A DNA stretch of 47,342 nucleotides from positions 1-47,342 of the forward strand of contig NZ_FQZG01000028.1 in the NCBI RefSeq assembly GCF_900141915.1, in the 5' to 3' direction. Under the pieces are notes generated by a model. The model was not told the origin of the DNA and searched no databases. It saw only the letters and a list, made by a program, of their open reading frames with translations. The stretch is from Tessaracoccus bendigoensis DSM 12906 (GTDB lineage: Bacteria > Actinomycetota > Actinomycetes > Propionibacteriales > Propionibacteriaceae). Of the stretch, positions 39,356 to 47,342 are shown one piece after another. How positions within the stretch are numbered: the stretch's first letter is position 1; every line of letters starts with the position of its first letter. Made by a program: the position numbers and the translations under genes.

Positions 39356-40305
39356 CTGGCCGCCATGAACACGGCTCCCAGCGCTGCGACGACTGCGAAA
39401 CCGAGCGCGACCGCCGCATACGTCGCGGTGATCGGTTTCTTCACATCCTCGTAGCCGATGACCGATCCGATCTCCCGGTAGGCGTCGCCCAGGGACGCGG
39501 CACCGTCGGCGTCGACGGCCCTGCCCCCCGTGGCGTCGGCCAGCGCGGCGAGTGCCTCGGGGTCCGGGGCCACGTTCTCGCGTCGCCCATCGACATCGAC
39601 GTATCCGTTGTCGGTGCCGAACGCGACGGTGAAGATCGGGATCTCCCGGTCCTTGGCCTCTCTCGCAGCCTCGGCCGGGTCGCCGCCCTCGGTGTTGGTG
39701 CCGTCGGAGAGCAGCACGATCATCGCGGGGGCCTGCTCGCCGTCGTCGCCCGCAGGCGCCTGGTCGATGGCCTTGAGCGCGCTGGTGATCGATCCACCGA
39801 TGGCGGTGCCGTCGGAGAGCTCCAAGGCGGCGATTGCGCGCTCGGTGGCACCCCGGTCGGTGGTCGGGGGGATGGCGATCGAGGGGCTTCCGGACATCGA
39901 GACGACCGCCACGTTGTAGCTGTCGGGCAGCTCGTGCATGAACGTCGTCGCAGCAGACTTCGCGGCGTCAAGGCGGTTCGGCGCGACATCCTCGGCAGAC
40001 ATGGAAAGCGAGGTGTCGATGACCATCACCACGGTCGCCCGTTCCCGCGGTTGTTTCTCCACCCCGAGCGGGTTGGCGTAGGCGAGGCCGAGGGCGATCA
40101 GGGACGCCAGCGACATCGCGACGAAGACGTGTCTGGTCCAGCGACGCTGGGCGCCAACCACCCGGCCAAGCACTCCAGTGTTGGTGAACCGGAGGGCAAC
40201 ATGCCCCTTGAGGCGCAGCACGATGAGGTAGGCGATGATGAGGATGGGGAGCAACACCAGAGTCCAGAGTCGCTCCGGGTTCTGGAACTCGGGCACCCAG
40301 CTCAT
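39343..40305 (-). CDS. VWA-domain membrane protein 2
   Basis: A 320-residue paralogue of the preceding gene: membrane helices at about 14-30 and 58-76, a VWA domain with MIDAS DTSLS at 97-101 and LLSDGTNTEG, and a C-terminal helix. Both keep the IPIFTVAFGTD / VPVYTIAFGTD strand. The ATG overlaps the DUF58 stop by four bases. Two tandem VWA proteins may form a heteromeric complex. Confidence 0.9.
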   Translation of the reverse strand: MSWVPEFQNPERLWTLVLLPILIIAYLIVLRLKGHVALRFTNTGVLGRVVGAQRRWTRHVFVAMSLASLIALGLAYANPLGVEKQPRERATVVMVIDTSLSMSAEDVAPNRLDAAKSAATTFMHELPDSYNVAVVSMSGSPSIAIPPTTDRGATERAIAALELSDGTAIGGSITSALKAIDQAPAGDDGEQAPAMIVLLSDGTNTEGGDPAEAAREAKDREIPIFTVAFGTDNGYVDVDGRRENVAPDPEALAALADATGGRAVDADGAASLGDAYREIGSVIGYEDVKKPITATYAAVALGFAVVAALGAVFMAARWPR

Positions 40306-41384
40306 TTGCTCACCCCCTGAGGCGGCTGGTGGAGCACGCTGGCGACCTTGCGGTAGTTCAGGACGAAACGCGCGATGTCGGCGACCCAGTCACGGTCGGT
40401 GCGAAGTTGGATGTGTCCGGCGCCTGCCCTGCGGATGGCGACCTTGATCCGCTCGCGTTGAGCCGAGGTTGCGGCGTCCATCCTGCGCCGTGCCGCCTCG
40501 TCCGAGGTGTTGATGTAGCGGGAGAAGTCGGTCTCTGGGTCACGGATCAGCATCTCTCCGACGTCGGGGAACTCGACCTCGTGGCGGTCCACCACCTCGA
40601 CGGCGAGGACCTGGTTGCGCACCCCGAGCCTCCTGAGCGAGCGTTCCCAGGGGGGTGAGGCGTTCGGGTCGAGCTCCGAGTCGCCCGGCGTCAGGAAGTC
40701 CGAGACGACCACCCTCATCCCCCGACGGCGCTGCGAACGGGCCAGTTGTTCGATGCCGCCGGCGAGTTCGAGGTTGCCGCTGGCGTGGTCGGGGACGATC
40801 GGTTCGGTAAGGAGCTTGCGCAGCAGCCCGTACAGGGCGGTGCGCCCCGATCTGGCCGGGAACCGCTTCACCTTGTCGGGCAGCATCACCATGCCACCGA
40901 AACGGTCGCCCATCTTCTGGCCCAGGAAGCCGATGGTGGCGATGGCCGCGATCCCCAGGTCGCGCTTGGTGATCCCTTCAGTGCCCCAGTTCATCGACGG
41001 GGTGGCATCGAGCAGCGCCCACACCTCAAGCTCACGGTCGGCCATGGTGTCGCGCACATGCGGGATGGTGGTGCGGGCGGTGACCGCCCAGTCCATCTTC
41101 CGGACGTCGTCCTGCCCCGGCTGGTAGACGCGGGCATCGTTGGTGTCTGAGCCCGGCCCGGGAAGCAATCCCAGGTGATCGCCGTGGAGGAAGCCCTCGA
41201 GGCGGCGCACGATCGTCAGTTCGAGCCTGCGCAGCGCGGCCTCGGGCGCCAGCCGGTTCAGAGGGATGGTCGGGCCGGTGGGGGGCCGCAGCACCGTCAG
41301 CGCCGCCCCACGCCGGTCGTCGGCGGGAAGCATCGGTGGCCCCTGCGGCGGGGGGCCACCCATTGTGAATTCCGGTTTCGCCAC
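40302..41384 (-). CDS. DUF58 protein of the MoxR operon
   Basis: A 360-residue protein of the DUF58 family. The core motif PGPGSDTNDARVYQPGQDDVRKMDW lies near 75-98 (quoted in part: YQPGQDDVRKMDWAVTART), followed by a VWA-like fold with LLDATPSMNWG. No membrane helix is seen. DUF58 proteins are the standard partner of MoxR ATPases and are thought to present clients. It starts six bases after the moxR stop and overlaps the next gene. Confidence 0.9.
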   Translation of the reverse strand: MAKPEFTMGGPPPQGPPMLPADDRRGAALTVLRPPTGPTIPLNRLAPEAALRRLELTIVRRLEGFLHGDHLGLLPGPGSDTNDARVYQPGQDDVRKMDWAVTARTTIPHVRDTMADRELEVWALLDATPSMNWGTEGITKRDLGIAAIATIGFLGQKMGDRFGGMVMLPDKVKRFPARSGRTALYGLLRKLLTEPIVPDHASGNLELAGGIEQLARSQRRRGMRVVVSDFLTPGDSELDPNASPPWERSLRRLGVRNQVLAVEVVDRHEVEFPDVGEMLIRDPETDFSRYINTSDEAARRRMDAATSAQRERIKVAIRRAGAGHIQLRTDRDWVADIARFVLNYRKVASVLHQPPQGVSK

Positions 41385-41390
41385 GGCTTC

Positions 41391-42455
41391 CTACGAGCGC
41401 CCGGGCTGGTGCGCGTGCTGCTGGTGGCTGGCCTGTCGCTGTTCCTGGTTCCAGACGGGTGTAGGGGCGGGAACCATCGCCAGGATCCGCTCCACGACGT
41501 CTGTGGGGTTGATGTTGTCGGCGATCGCGTCGAATCCGAGCACGATGCGGTGAGTCATGACGTCCTTCGCGACGGCCTGCACGTCGGTCGGCAGCACGTA
41601 GTCGCGGCCGTTGATCAGTGCCAGGGCACGCGAGGCTGCGACCAACCCGAGCGTGGCACGCGGTGAGCAGCCGATCTGGATCACGCTCTCGAGGTCCGGC
41701 ATGTTGAAGTCCTTCGGCGCCCGCGTCGCCAGCACGAGCCGGACGATGTATTCGGCCACAAGGTTATGCACAAACACGTTGGAGGCCATGTCCTGCAGGT
41801 GGAGCACGAGTTCGGTGTCCAGAACCTGCTCGGCCTCGGGCGGGCGGACGCTCATCCGGCGCAGGATCTCGAGCTCTTCGTTGCCCCGTGGGTAAGGCAC
41901 GTCGACCTTCATCAGGAAGCGGTCCCGCTGGGCCTCGGGCAGCGGGTAGACGCCCTCGGACTCGATCGGGTTCTGGGTAGCGATGACGATGAAAGGCTTG
42001 GGTGAGGGATACGTCTTCCCACCGATCGACACCTGCTTCTCAGCCATCAGCTCGAGCATCGCGGACTGAACCTTGGCAGGCGCCCGGTTGATCTCGTCGG
42101 CGAGCACGAAGTTGACGAACACCGGGCCGAGTTCGATCGCGAACCGCTCGGAGCTGGCCGAGTAGATCCTGGTGCCGACGATGTCGGAGGGCACCAGGTC
42201 GGGTGTGAACTGGATGCGGGCGAAGTCGCCGCCGACGACCGTCGCGAAGGATCGCACGGCCAGGGTCTTCGCGACGCCGGGCACACCCTCCAGGAGGCAG
42301 TGCCCTTTCGCGAGGAGCGCAACCATCAGTTGCTGCACCATGTGCTCCTGCCCGACGATGATCCGCTGGACCTGGCTGATCGCCGTGCCAAGGACCTGTG
42401 CAGCGTCTGCGACGGTGGCGGGCAACGGTGCGTTGTAGGTCCGGGGTGTGCTCAC
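41391..42455 (-). CDS. MoxR-family AAA+ ATPase
   Basis: A 354-residue chaperone-like ATPase. Walker A is GVPGVAKT, Walker B is LADEINR, sensor 1 is ATQNPIE, and the arginine-finger region is LPEAQRDRFLMKV. MoxR proteins help metal or cofactor insertion and assembly of protein complexes. The GTG start has AAGGAG eight bases upstream. It heads the moxR-DUF58-VWA-VWA-yggS operon and diverges from the hypothetical gene across a palindrome-rich gap. Confidence 0.94.
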   Translation of the reverse strand: MSTPRTYNAPLPATVADAAQVLGTAISQVQRIIVGQEHMVQQLMVALLAKGHCLLEGVPGVAKTLAVRSFATVVGGDFARIQFTPDLVPSDIVGTRIYSASSERFAIELGPVFVNFVLADEINRAPAKVQSAMLELMAEKQVSIGGKTYPSPKPFIVIATQNPIESEGVYPLPEAQRDRFLMKVDVPYPRGNEELEILRRMSVRPPEAEQVLDTELVLHLQDMASNVFVHNLVAEYIVRLVLATRAPKDFNMPDLESVIQIGCSPRATLGLVAASRALALINGRDYVLPTDVQAVAKDVMTHRIVLGFDAIADNINPTDVVERILAMVPAPTPVWNQEQRQASHQQHAHQPGRS

Positions 42456-42479
42456 TCGGCGCTCCTTCGGGATTGGGGT

Positions 42480-42556
42480 GCGCTACAAACGATAGCGCCA
42501 CAATCCCGGCAGCCAACCAGAGCGCAACACCTGTGGTTGGGGCGCAATGTTTGCGC
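42480..42556. promoter_or_regulatory. Three inverted repeats in the moxR divergent promoter region
   Basis: GCGCTA-N7-TAGCGC (42480-42498), CCAACCA-N14-TGGTTGG (42513-42540) and GCGCAA-TGT-TTGCGC (42542-42556). GCGCAA also occurs alone at 42522-42527, exactly 20 bases before its next copy, about two helical turns. The cluster looks like operator sites for one or more regulators of both genes. Confidence 0.4.
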
Positions 42557-42577
42557 GATGTGGTTCGATGGGTCTCG

Positions 42578-43621
42578 ATGAGCACGGAGAATCAGCCCGG
42601 ACGGGGCGCCGACGACGCGGACGCGGCCACCGCGGGGCCGCCTTCCGCGTCGTCCGCCGAGGGCAATGAGATCCCCGATCCCTACGCTGCCGATCCCTAC
42701 GATTCGGACTCATACCATCCCGAGCCGGTTGCCCCGGATGCCGACGAGACCGGGCAGGCGCCCGCCGAGCCGGACGCCCAGGAACCGCCCGTCCGGATGG
42801 CGATGCAGTATCCGCTCACCGACGACGATCCGGCCAAGGTCGGCGACTTCTGGTTGGATGCCCGCCTGACGGCGACCCCGGCGGGCATGGCCTTCGTGGC
42901 GCATGAGGATGGCGGAGACTCGGTAATGCTCATCCTCCTGTCGGAGGGGGCCGCCTGCGATGCCGCGGCCAGGGCCCGCTTCTCAGGCGAGGTCAACGCC
43001 ATGCACATCGACACCGTTGTGGCGCGTGGGGGTCAGGGCCAGGACGACGGCCGGATGGCTGGACGCTTCCGCAGCGAGGAGGACGACCCTCAGTTGGCGT
43101 CCAAGGCCCCGACGGCGCCCTGGGTCGCCCTGGCCTTCGACGGGACGAAGACCGCCGTCGATGAGGCGGCACGGATCCTGCTCGCGATAGACCTCACCGC
43201 CACCCCGCCGCTCAGCGGCCCCGCGGGGCCCGATTTCAGGCTGCACTGGATCGAGCGCACCGGACACGGCAACACCCGGCTGTGGCCGCTGCCGTGGCCG
43301 GGACGAAACGACCGTGCAGGCTGGGTGACGATGCTGGTCAGCTTCCTGTTGATGGCCTTGATCGCGGCCCTCGCGTTGCTGCTGGCGATCCTGCTTTTCC
43401 AGAATCAGCCGCTGGTCGACGCCCCGCAGCCGATCCCCTCCCCTGCCTCCGGTTCAGGCTCGGGTTCCCCGATGTCGCCCGACCCGACGCAGAGCGGGTC
43501 GGGCAGTGGCTCCCCCTCGCCCGGCGATGGCGGCGGCCCTTACAGCCAGACCCCTTCGATGAACCAACCGAGCGGCGACCAGTCGGGCCCGGGGGATCCG
43601 TCGCCGAACCCGCGGCTTTAG
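42578..43621 (+). CDS. Hypothetical membrane protein with low-complexity ends
   Basis: A 347-residue protein of no recognised family. Residues 1-70 are acidic and disordered (rich in Asp, Pro, Ala). A globular domain of about 150 residues follows (FWLDARLTATPAGMAFVAHE to LHWIERTGHGNTRLW). One strong membrane helix lies near 250-275 (SFLLMALIAALALLLAILLF), and the outer tail is Ser/Gly/Pro-rich. The topology suggests a cytosolic sensor part with a short extracellular tail. It diverges from moxR. I cannot name a function. Confidence 0.75.
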   Translation: MSTENQPGRGADDADAATAGPPSASSAEGNEIPDPYAADPYDSDSYHPEPVAPDADETGQAPAEPDAQEPPVRMAMQYPLTDDDPAKVGDFWLDARLTATPAGMAFVAHEDGGDSVMLILLSEGAACDAAARARFSGEVNAMHIDTVVARGGQGQDDGRMAGRFRSEEDDPQLASKAPTAPWVALAFDGTKTAVDEAARILLAIDLTATPPLSGPAGPDFRLHWIERTGHGNTRLWPLPWPGRNDRAGWVTMLVSFLLMALIAALALLLAILLFQNQPLVDAPQPIPSPASGSGSGSPMSPDPTQSGSGSGSPSPGDGGGPYSQTPSMNQPSGDQSGPGDPSPNPRL

Positions 43622-43686
43622 TGTCCTGAGCCGTAGGCGCGGTTGATCGGTGGCTGCCTCGACCCGTTATGCTGTCGCTTGGTTGA

Positions 43687-43760
43687 GGGGCGTTAGCTCA
43701 GCCGGTTAGAGCAGCGGACTCATAATCCGCCCGTCGCGGGTTCGAGCCCCGCACGCCCCA
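43687..43760 (+). tRNA. tRNA with CAT anticodon (Met elongator or Ile2)
   Basis: A full cloverleaf: acceptor GGGGCGT/ACGCCCC with discriminator A, D-arm GCTC/GAGC, anticodon stem GCGGA/TCCGC with loop CTCATAA (CAT at 43721-43723), variable loop CCGTC, and T-arm GCGGG-TTCGAGC-CCCGC. The 3' CCA is not encoded. A CAT anticodon can be elongator Met or lysidine-modified Ile2; initiator is excluded because the anticodon stem lacks the three G-C pairs next to the loop. I lean to elongator Met. Confidence 0.93.
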
Positions 43761-44300
43761 CCCAAAGTGTCTTCCAGGAACACGCCACATGCGAAGGTTC
43801 GTCGTGTTCGTGTTCCACCCCTTTGCCGTCGGCGCTGCCGAGGTCGTCTGTTGCGCGGATGATGGTGGAGAAGGGTTCGGCGAGGCCTGCGCGGATGCGG
43901 CCTTGATGACGCTTGAGCGTCGGGAGATCACTGGCGTCGGCGAAGTGCGCGGCGATTACTTTGTCGCGTGATGGTCGTGGACACCAGCGGTTTGTGGCCG
44001 ATACCAGCAGTATCGCTGGACACCAGCTGTATACCGCTGGTGACGAGCCTTTCCGCAGGTATCGGCGCCGGATCGCTGGTGTCGAGCCTTCCCGCAGATG
44101 TCGACGTCAGAAGGCTGGTGTCGACGGTGGATCGCTGGTCGGCGTGGGTTTGTGGCCGATACCAGCGGTATCGCTGGACACCAGCCGTATACCGCTGGTG
44201 ACGAGCCTTTCCGCAGGTATCGGCGTCAGAAGGCTGGTGTCGACGGCATATCCCTGGTGACGACGGTGGATCTTCAACCAATGACCTGAGCGGGAATCCA
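43761..44300. other. Non-coding stretch with repeat tract
   Basis: No supported gene. Open frames run through both strands only because the repeats lack stop codons. The first 220 bases show nothing recognisable; the rest is the palindromic repeat tract described separately. Confidence 0.6.
43979..44275. repeat. Palindromic direct-repeat tract
   Basis: A block of about 79 bases at 43989-44067 recurs at 44147-44225 with two base changes, giving a period of 158. Flanking units with TCAGAAGGCTGGTGTCGACG also repeat (44106 and 44226). Inside each block CCAGC and GCTGG words alternate (ATACCAGCGGTAT, ACCAGC-N8-GCTGGT), so each copy can fold into several hairpins. This is the layout of clustered extragenic palindromes. 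It begins about 220 bases after the tRNA gene. Confidence 0.85.
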
Positions 44301-44491
44301 GCCTATGTGAGCCATCGCGAGCGCCCTGGGGAGCCGCTCGGCCGTCTACGCGACCCGAATCGACCATTCACGAACTCCCTCAGGTTTCTCCTGGATGGGT
44401 ATCGCAACCAAGGTCAAAGTGCCTTGTGGGAGCCTCGATGGGGCAGCGGCCGATTGCGCGTGTCAGGAGTTCTGGGCCCGACCGGGCGCAG

Positions 44492-44735
44492 CGGCGCGCT
44501 TGGCGGTACGACCGAGATGATCGTGGCCGGGCTCGTCCCGCAGGTCGCCGACGCACTCGAGGTGACCATCGGGCAGGTCGGCCTGATCATCACCGTCTTT
44601 GCGATCGGCATGATGATCGGCGCCCCGCTGATGGCGTTGGCCACCCTGCGGCCGCCCCGCAAGTCCACCCTGCTCCTGGCACTGCTCGTGTTCGCCGCCG
44701 CGCAGGCCTGGGCGAACGCGCTGCTGGCTCGGTTC
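44492..44735 (+). pseudogene. Remnant of an MFS efflux transporter
   Basis: About 75 codons in one frame match the first two to three helices of a major facilitator protein of the drug/arabinose-efflux type: TTEMIVAGLVPQVADALEV, then LIITVFAIGMMIGAPLMAL, then RPPRKSTLLLALLVFAAAQAW. The start of the gene is missing, and homology stops near 44735, where unrelated sequence begins. Nothing of the other nine helices is found before otsB. A deletion or recombination relic. Confidence 0.75.
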
Positions 44736-44769
44736 AGCGGTGGCAGCCTTGCCCCAACGGGATTCAAAC

Positions 44770-44791
44770 AAAGCCCAGAGGGCTCTGGACT
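44770..44791 (-). terminator. Possible terminator of otsB
   Basis: On the minus strand CCAGAG-CC-CTCTGG (44775-44788) overlaps AGCCC-TCT-GGGCT and is followed by TTTGTTTG. It lies about 40 bases after the otsB stop codon. Confidence 0.4.
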
Positions 44792-44826
44792 CTGCGCCGC
44801 GCTTGACGGGCCCCGGCCTCGGACCA

Positions 44827-45648
44827 TCAACCGCGTGCCAGCACCGTCAGCCAATCCGCGATCCCGTCGGGTCCATCAGCCAGGATGTCGGCGTGGGCGT
44901 CCATGCTCTCCTGCTCGGGCGATGAGCTGACCACCCTGCAAGTCTCGATCCCTGTGGAGCGTAGCTCGACCAGAGCGTCGAAAGCGGCCAGGTCGCCGAG
45001 GTCATCGCCGCAGAACGCGGCCACGGCGGCGCCGGACTCGGCGACCAGAGCGCGGATGGCATCGCCCTTCGTCACATCGGAGGAACGTAGCTCGATGACG
45101 CTGCGGCCCGGTTCCAGCGTGAGTCCGAGGTCGGCTGCGATGCGCTCGAGCCCAGGCAGCAGCCGACCGTAGGCCAGCTCCGGGTCGGCGCTCTGACGGG
45201 TGTGTATGCCGAGGGCCCTGCCCTTGTCCTCAAGGGTCACCCCGTCGACGCCACACGATTGAATCTCGACCCGGACGCGTGGGAGCGCCGCTTCGACCGC
45301 AGCGGGTCTCGTCTCGGGTCCCGGGTCAGGCGAACCGACGACCCATCGCTCGGCCCCGTAGCCACCCAACACGATGAGGCCCACCAGATCGGGGCGATCA
45401 TCGAGCCGGGCGAGTCGACGCACCGTCGCGACGTTGCGGCCGGTGATGATGGCCAATGTCGCGACCCGGCCTGCCAGGACCCCGAGAGCTGTAGCGGAGC
45501 GCTCGTGCAGTCGCGAGTCTTCGGGATCCGGGACGATCGGGGCCAGGGTCCCGTCGAAGTCGAACGCGAGCAGCACGCCCTCAGGGCGCTCCCGCACCGC
45601 AGCCATGAAGTTGGTTCCCGCCTTATGCAACGAAGTCCAGCTAGTCAT
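44827..45648 (-). CDS. otsB: Trehalose-6-phosphate phosphatase
   Basis: A 273-residue HAD-family enzyme that removes phosphate from trehalose 6-phosphate. Motif I is DFDGTLAPIV with Asp30 and Asp32, motif II is ITGR, the Lys is in DVTKGDAI, and motif IV is FCGDDLGDLAAF. The cap domain lies between about 110 and 185. It diverges from otsA over a 71-base gap, so the pair forms the OtsAB trehalose route for osmotic and stress protection. Confidence 0.94.
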   Translation of the reverse strand: MTSWTSLHKAGTNFMAAVRERPEGVLLAFDFDGTLAPIVPDPEDSRLHERSATALGVLAGRVATLAIITGRNVATVRRLARLDDRPDLVGLIVLGGYGAERWVVGSPDPGPETRPAAVEAALPRVRVEIQSCGVDGVTLEDKGRALGIHTRQSADPELAYGRLLPGLERIAADLGLTLEPGRSVIELRSSDVTKGDAIRALVAESGAAVAAFCGDDLGDLAAFDALVELRSTGIETCRVVSSSPEQESMDAHADILADGPDGIADWLTVLARG

Positions 45649-45719
45649 GGCTCCACCTTGCCAGCAACAACATGAACCGAGGCTGGGTAGTCTGATTCAA
45701 GATCCAAGGAGGAGTCCCG

Positions 45720-47207
45720 ATGCCTGAACGCTCACACTTTGTGGTGGTGGCCAACCGGTTGCCCGTCGACAGGGTAACCACGGAGGAAGGCGAGACTACT
45801 TGGCGCACCTCTCCAGGCGGCCTGGTCACCGCGCTCGAGCCGGTGATGCGTAAGCACGGAGGTGCATGGGTCGGTTGGCACGGCGCCACCGACGAGTCCG
45901 TTGAGCCGTTCACTCACGATGGTTACGAGATCGTGCCTGTCGCGTTGAGCGCCAGCGAGTTCGAGGAGTACTACGAAGGCTTCTCGAACGCCACCCTCTG
46001 GCCCCTCTACCACGACACCGTCGCATTCCCCGAATACCACCGCGAATGGTGGGACGCCTACGTCGTGGTCAACCGTCGCTTCGCCGAGGCTACGGCAGAG
46101 GTCGCCGCCGACGGCGCCACCGTCTGGGTACAGGACTATCAGCTTCAGTTGGTCCCTCAGCTACTCCGCGAGTTGAGGCCGGACCTGTCGATCGGCTTCT
46201 TCCTGCACATCCCGTTTCCTCCGACCGAGCTTTTCCAGCAATTGCCGTGGAGGCGCCGAATCCTGGAGGGCCTGCTCGGGGCAGACCTCGTCGGGTTCCA
46301 GGTACCGGGGGCGGCCTCCAACTTCCTGCGTCTTGTCCGTGCCCGCACCGATCACCGCGTCGAGCGCGACGGTGTCGCATTGGGTGACCACACGTGCCAT
46401 GCGCGTGCCTACCCCATCTCAATCGACACCTCCGGGTTCAAGGAACTCGCAGAGTCGCCGGAGGCTGTTGAGGAAGCGGACCGCCTTCTGGAGGACCTCG
46501 GCCATCCGAAGCGCGTCCTCCTGGGCGTTGACCGACTCGACTACACCAAGGGCCTCAGGCAGCGGATCCGTGCGATTGGCGAGTTGTTCGCCGAGGGCAG
46601 GCTCGATCCGTCCGAGACCGTGTTCCTCCAGATCGCCACGCCCTCTCGCGAGCGCGTCGAGGAGTACCGGAAGCTGCGGGATGACATCGACCTCCTGGTC
46701 GGCCGGATCAACTCAGAGATCGGGGACATCGGGCATCGTCCGATCGTCTACCAGCACACGAGCTACCCCCGGGTGAAGATGGCCGCGCTGTACCGGATCG
46801 CCGACGTCGCCGTCGTCACCCCCCTGCGCGACGGCATGAACCTGGTCGCCAAGGAGTACGTGGCGTGCCATCCGGGCACGGAGGGGGCACTGGTGCTGAG
46901 CGAGTTCGCAGGAGCGGCACGGGAGCTGAAGCAGGCCTACCTGGTCAATCCCTACGACATCAACGGGATGAAGGACACGGTGATGCAGGCCATCACCGAC
47001 CCTGCCGTTGTGAGGCGCCGCCGGATGCGTTCGTTGAGGCGGCAGGTGGAAACCCACACGATCGACGCGTGGGCCGATCACTTCCTGGGCGATCTCAAGA
47101 GGATCGGTCAGGCGCGCGCGGGCAACCCCACCTGGTCTCTGAACCCCGCAGAGAACTTGGCGCGATTCATACGGGCCCGCTCGGCCGAGAACGAAGCGGA
47201 AGAGTAG
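45720..47207 (+). CDS. otsA: Trehalose-6-phosphate synthase
   Basis: A 495-residue GT20 retaining glycosyltransferase joining a nucleotide-activated glucose to glucose 6-phosphate. GT-B fold with VVVANRLPV at the N-terminus, [50 protein letters not shown], and the donor-site [24 protein letters not shown] precedes the ATG. No phosphatase domain is fused. The last gene of the window; a hairpin-forming repeat follows it. Confidence 0.96.
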   Translation: MPERSHFVVVANRLPVDRVTTEEGETTWRTSPGGLVTALEPVMRKHGGAWVGWHGATDESVEPFTHDGYEIVPVALSASEFEEYYEGFSNATLWPLYHDTVAFPEYHREWWDAYVVVNRRFAEATAEVAADGATVWVQDYQLQLVPQLLRELRPDLSIGFFLHIPFPPTELFQQLPWRRRILEGLLGADLVGFQVPGAASNFLRLVRARTDHRVERDGVALGDHTCHARAYPISIDTSGFKELAESPEAVEEADRLLEDLGHPKRVLLGVDRLDYTKGLRQRIRAIGELFAEGRLDPSETVFLQIATPSRERVEEYRKLRDDIDLLVGRINSEIGDIGHRPIVYQHTSYPRVKMAALYRIADVAVVTPLRDGMNLVAKEYVACHPGTEGALVLSEFAGAARELKQAYLVNPYDINGMKDTVMQAITDPAVVRRRRMRSLRRQVETHTIDAWADHFLGDLKRIGQARAGNPTWSLNPAENLARFIRARSAENEAEE

Positions 47208-47251
47208 ACGTCGATCCGCAGGCGGGCAGGACCGCGCCCGGATGTCAGGGT

Positions 47252-47301
47252 AGTGGTCGATAGTCGTGCCTGGACGGATCAGAATCGACCACTGGCCGAT
47301 T
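47252..47301. repeat. Palindromic repeat copy 2, with a larger hairpin
   Basis: AATCGACCA-C-TGGCCGATT at 47283-47301 is copy 2 of the window-start palindrome, with one change. Just before it, AGTGGTCGAT at 47252-47261 is the exact complement of ATCGACCACT at 47284-47293, so this copy can also fold into a 10-base-pair stem with a 22-base loop. It may double as the otsA terminator. Confidence 0.6.
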
Positions 47302-47342
47302 TTCGGGAGGTCTGGTCTGGGCGGCCGCGGCTCGGACGTGGG

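Noticed and set aside
38388-39419. In-frame extension that would fuse YggS to about 340 upstream residues
   Set aside because: The extra part is the out-of-frame reading of the VWA gene. YggS begins naturally at 38387 and overlaps the VWA stop by four bases.
43979-44275. CRISPR-like array
   Set aside because: Only two long copies, no uniform short repeats with unique spacers, and no cas genes. The blocks are themselves palindromic and nearly identical throughout.
43913-44281. Overlapping open frames of 60-117 codons on both strands of the repeat tract
   Set aside because: They exist because the repeat unit lacks stops. Their products are repeats of the same nonsense peptide and have no start signals.

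Overview
This is a GC-rich actinobacterial chromosome segment, most like the Propionibacteriaceae. That family-level placement is inference. The actinobacterial hallmarks are RbpA with a sigma-R-type promoter, adjacent Ppm and Lnt genes, a PucR-type FasR next to fabD-fabH-acpP-fabF, DUF3052 beside aceE, DUF3145 beside fabF, and an XRE-MurA fusion. At least eight genes have a -10 hexamer only 6-8 bases before the start codon and no Shine-Dalgarno, so leaderless transcripts look common.

Layout. 0.3-6.2 kb: lone PTS EIIA, aldo/keto reductase, lipoamide dehydrogenase, XRE-MurA, glycerophosphodiesterase, rbpA. 6.2-14.5 kb: fxsA-ppm-lnt (lipoprotein and mannolipid synthesis), a 5'-3' exonuclease, metX-metW, a VOC protein and an acetate symporter pair. 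14.7-21.4 kb: an accessory block (below). 21.3-28.9 kb: a eukaryotic-type tandem phosphofructokinase, DUF3052, aceE (E1 of pyruvate dehydrogenase, whose E3 could be the lipoamide dehydrogenase at 1.9 kb), a PHP-domain protein and a lone cobF. 28.9-34.5 kb: fasR and the type II fatty acid synthase operon, then DUF3145. 34.5-43.6 kb: a secreted repeat protein, an S9 peptidase, YggS and a moxR-DUF58-VWA-VWA operon. 43.7-47.3 kb: a CAT-anticodon tRNA, a palindromic repeat tract, an MFS remnant and divergent otsB/otsA.

The main discovery candidate is 14,774-19,846. A trypsin-like serine protease carries two C-terminal cysteine arrays. The second array has twelve cysteines at almost perfect six-residue spacing, with one Ser/Thr four or five residues before each of them. 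Directly downstream, in a translationally coupled run, come a stand-alone copy of the protease's N-terminal domain, an APH-fold kinase, a HopA1-type lyase and a LanC-like cyclase with its zinc ligands. These three activities together are what is needed to dehydrate Ser/Thr by phosphorylation and elimination and then add Cys to make lanthionine. I infer that the protease tail is the substrate, giving a protein-sized, protease-fused poly-lanthionine product built by a split, class V-like synthetase. No transporter, signal peptide or separate short precursor is visible, so location and role are open.

All calls come from reading the sequence and from recall of family motifs. No search or structure prediction was run.
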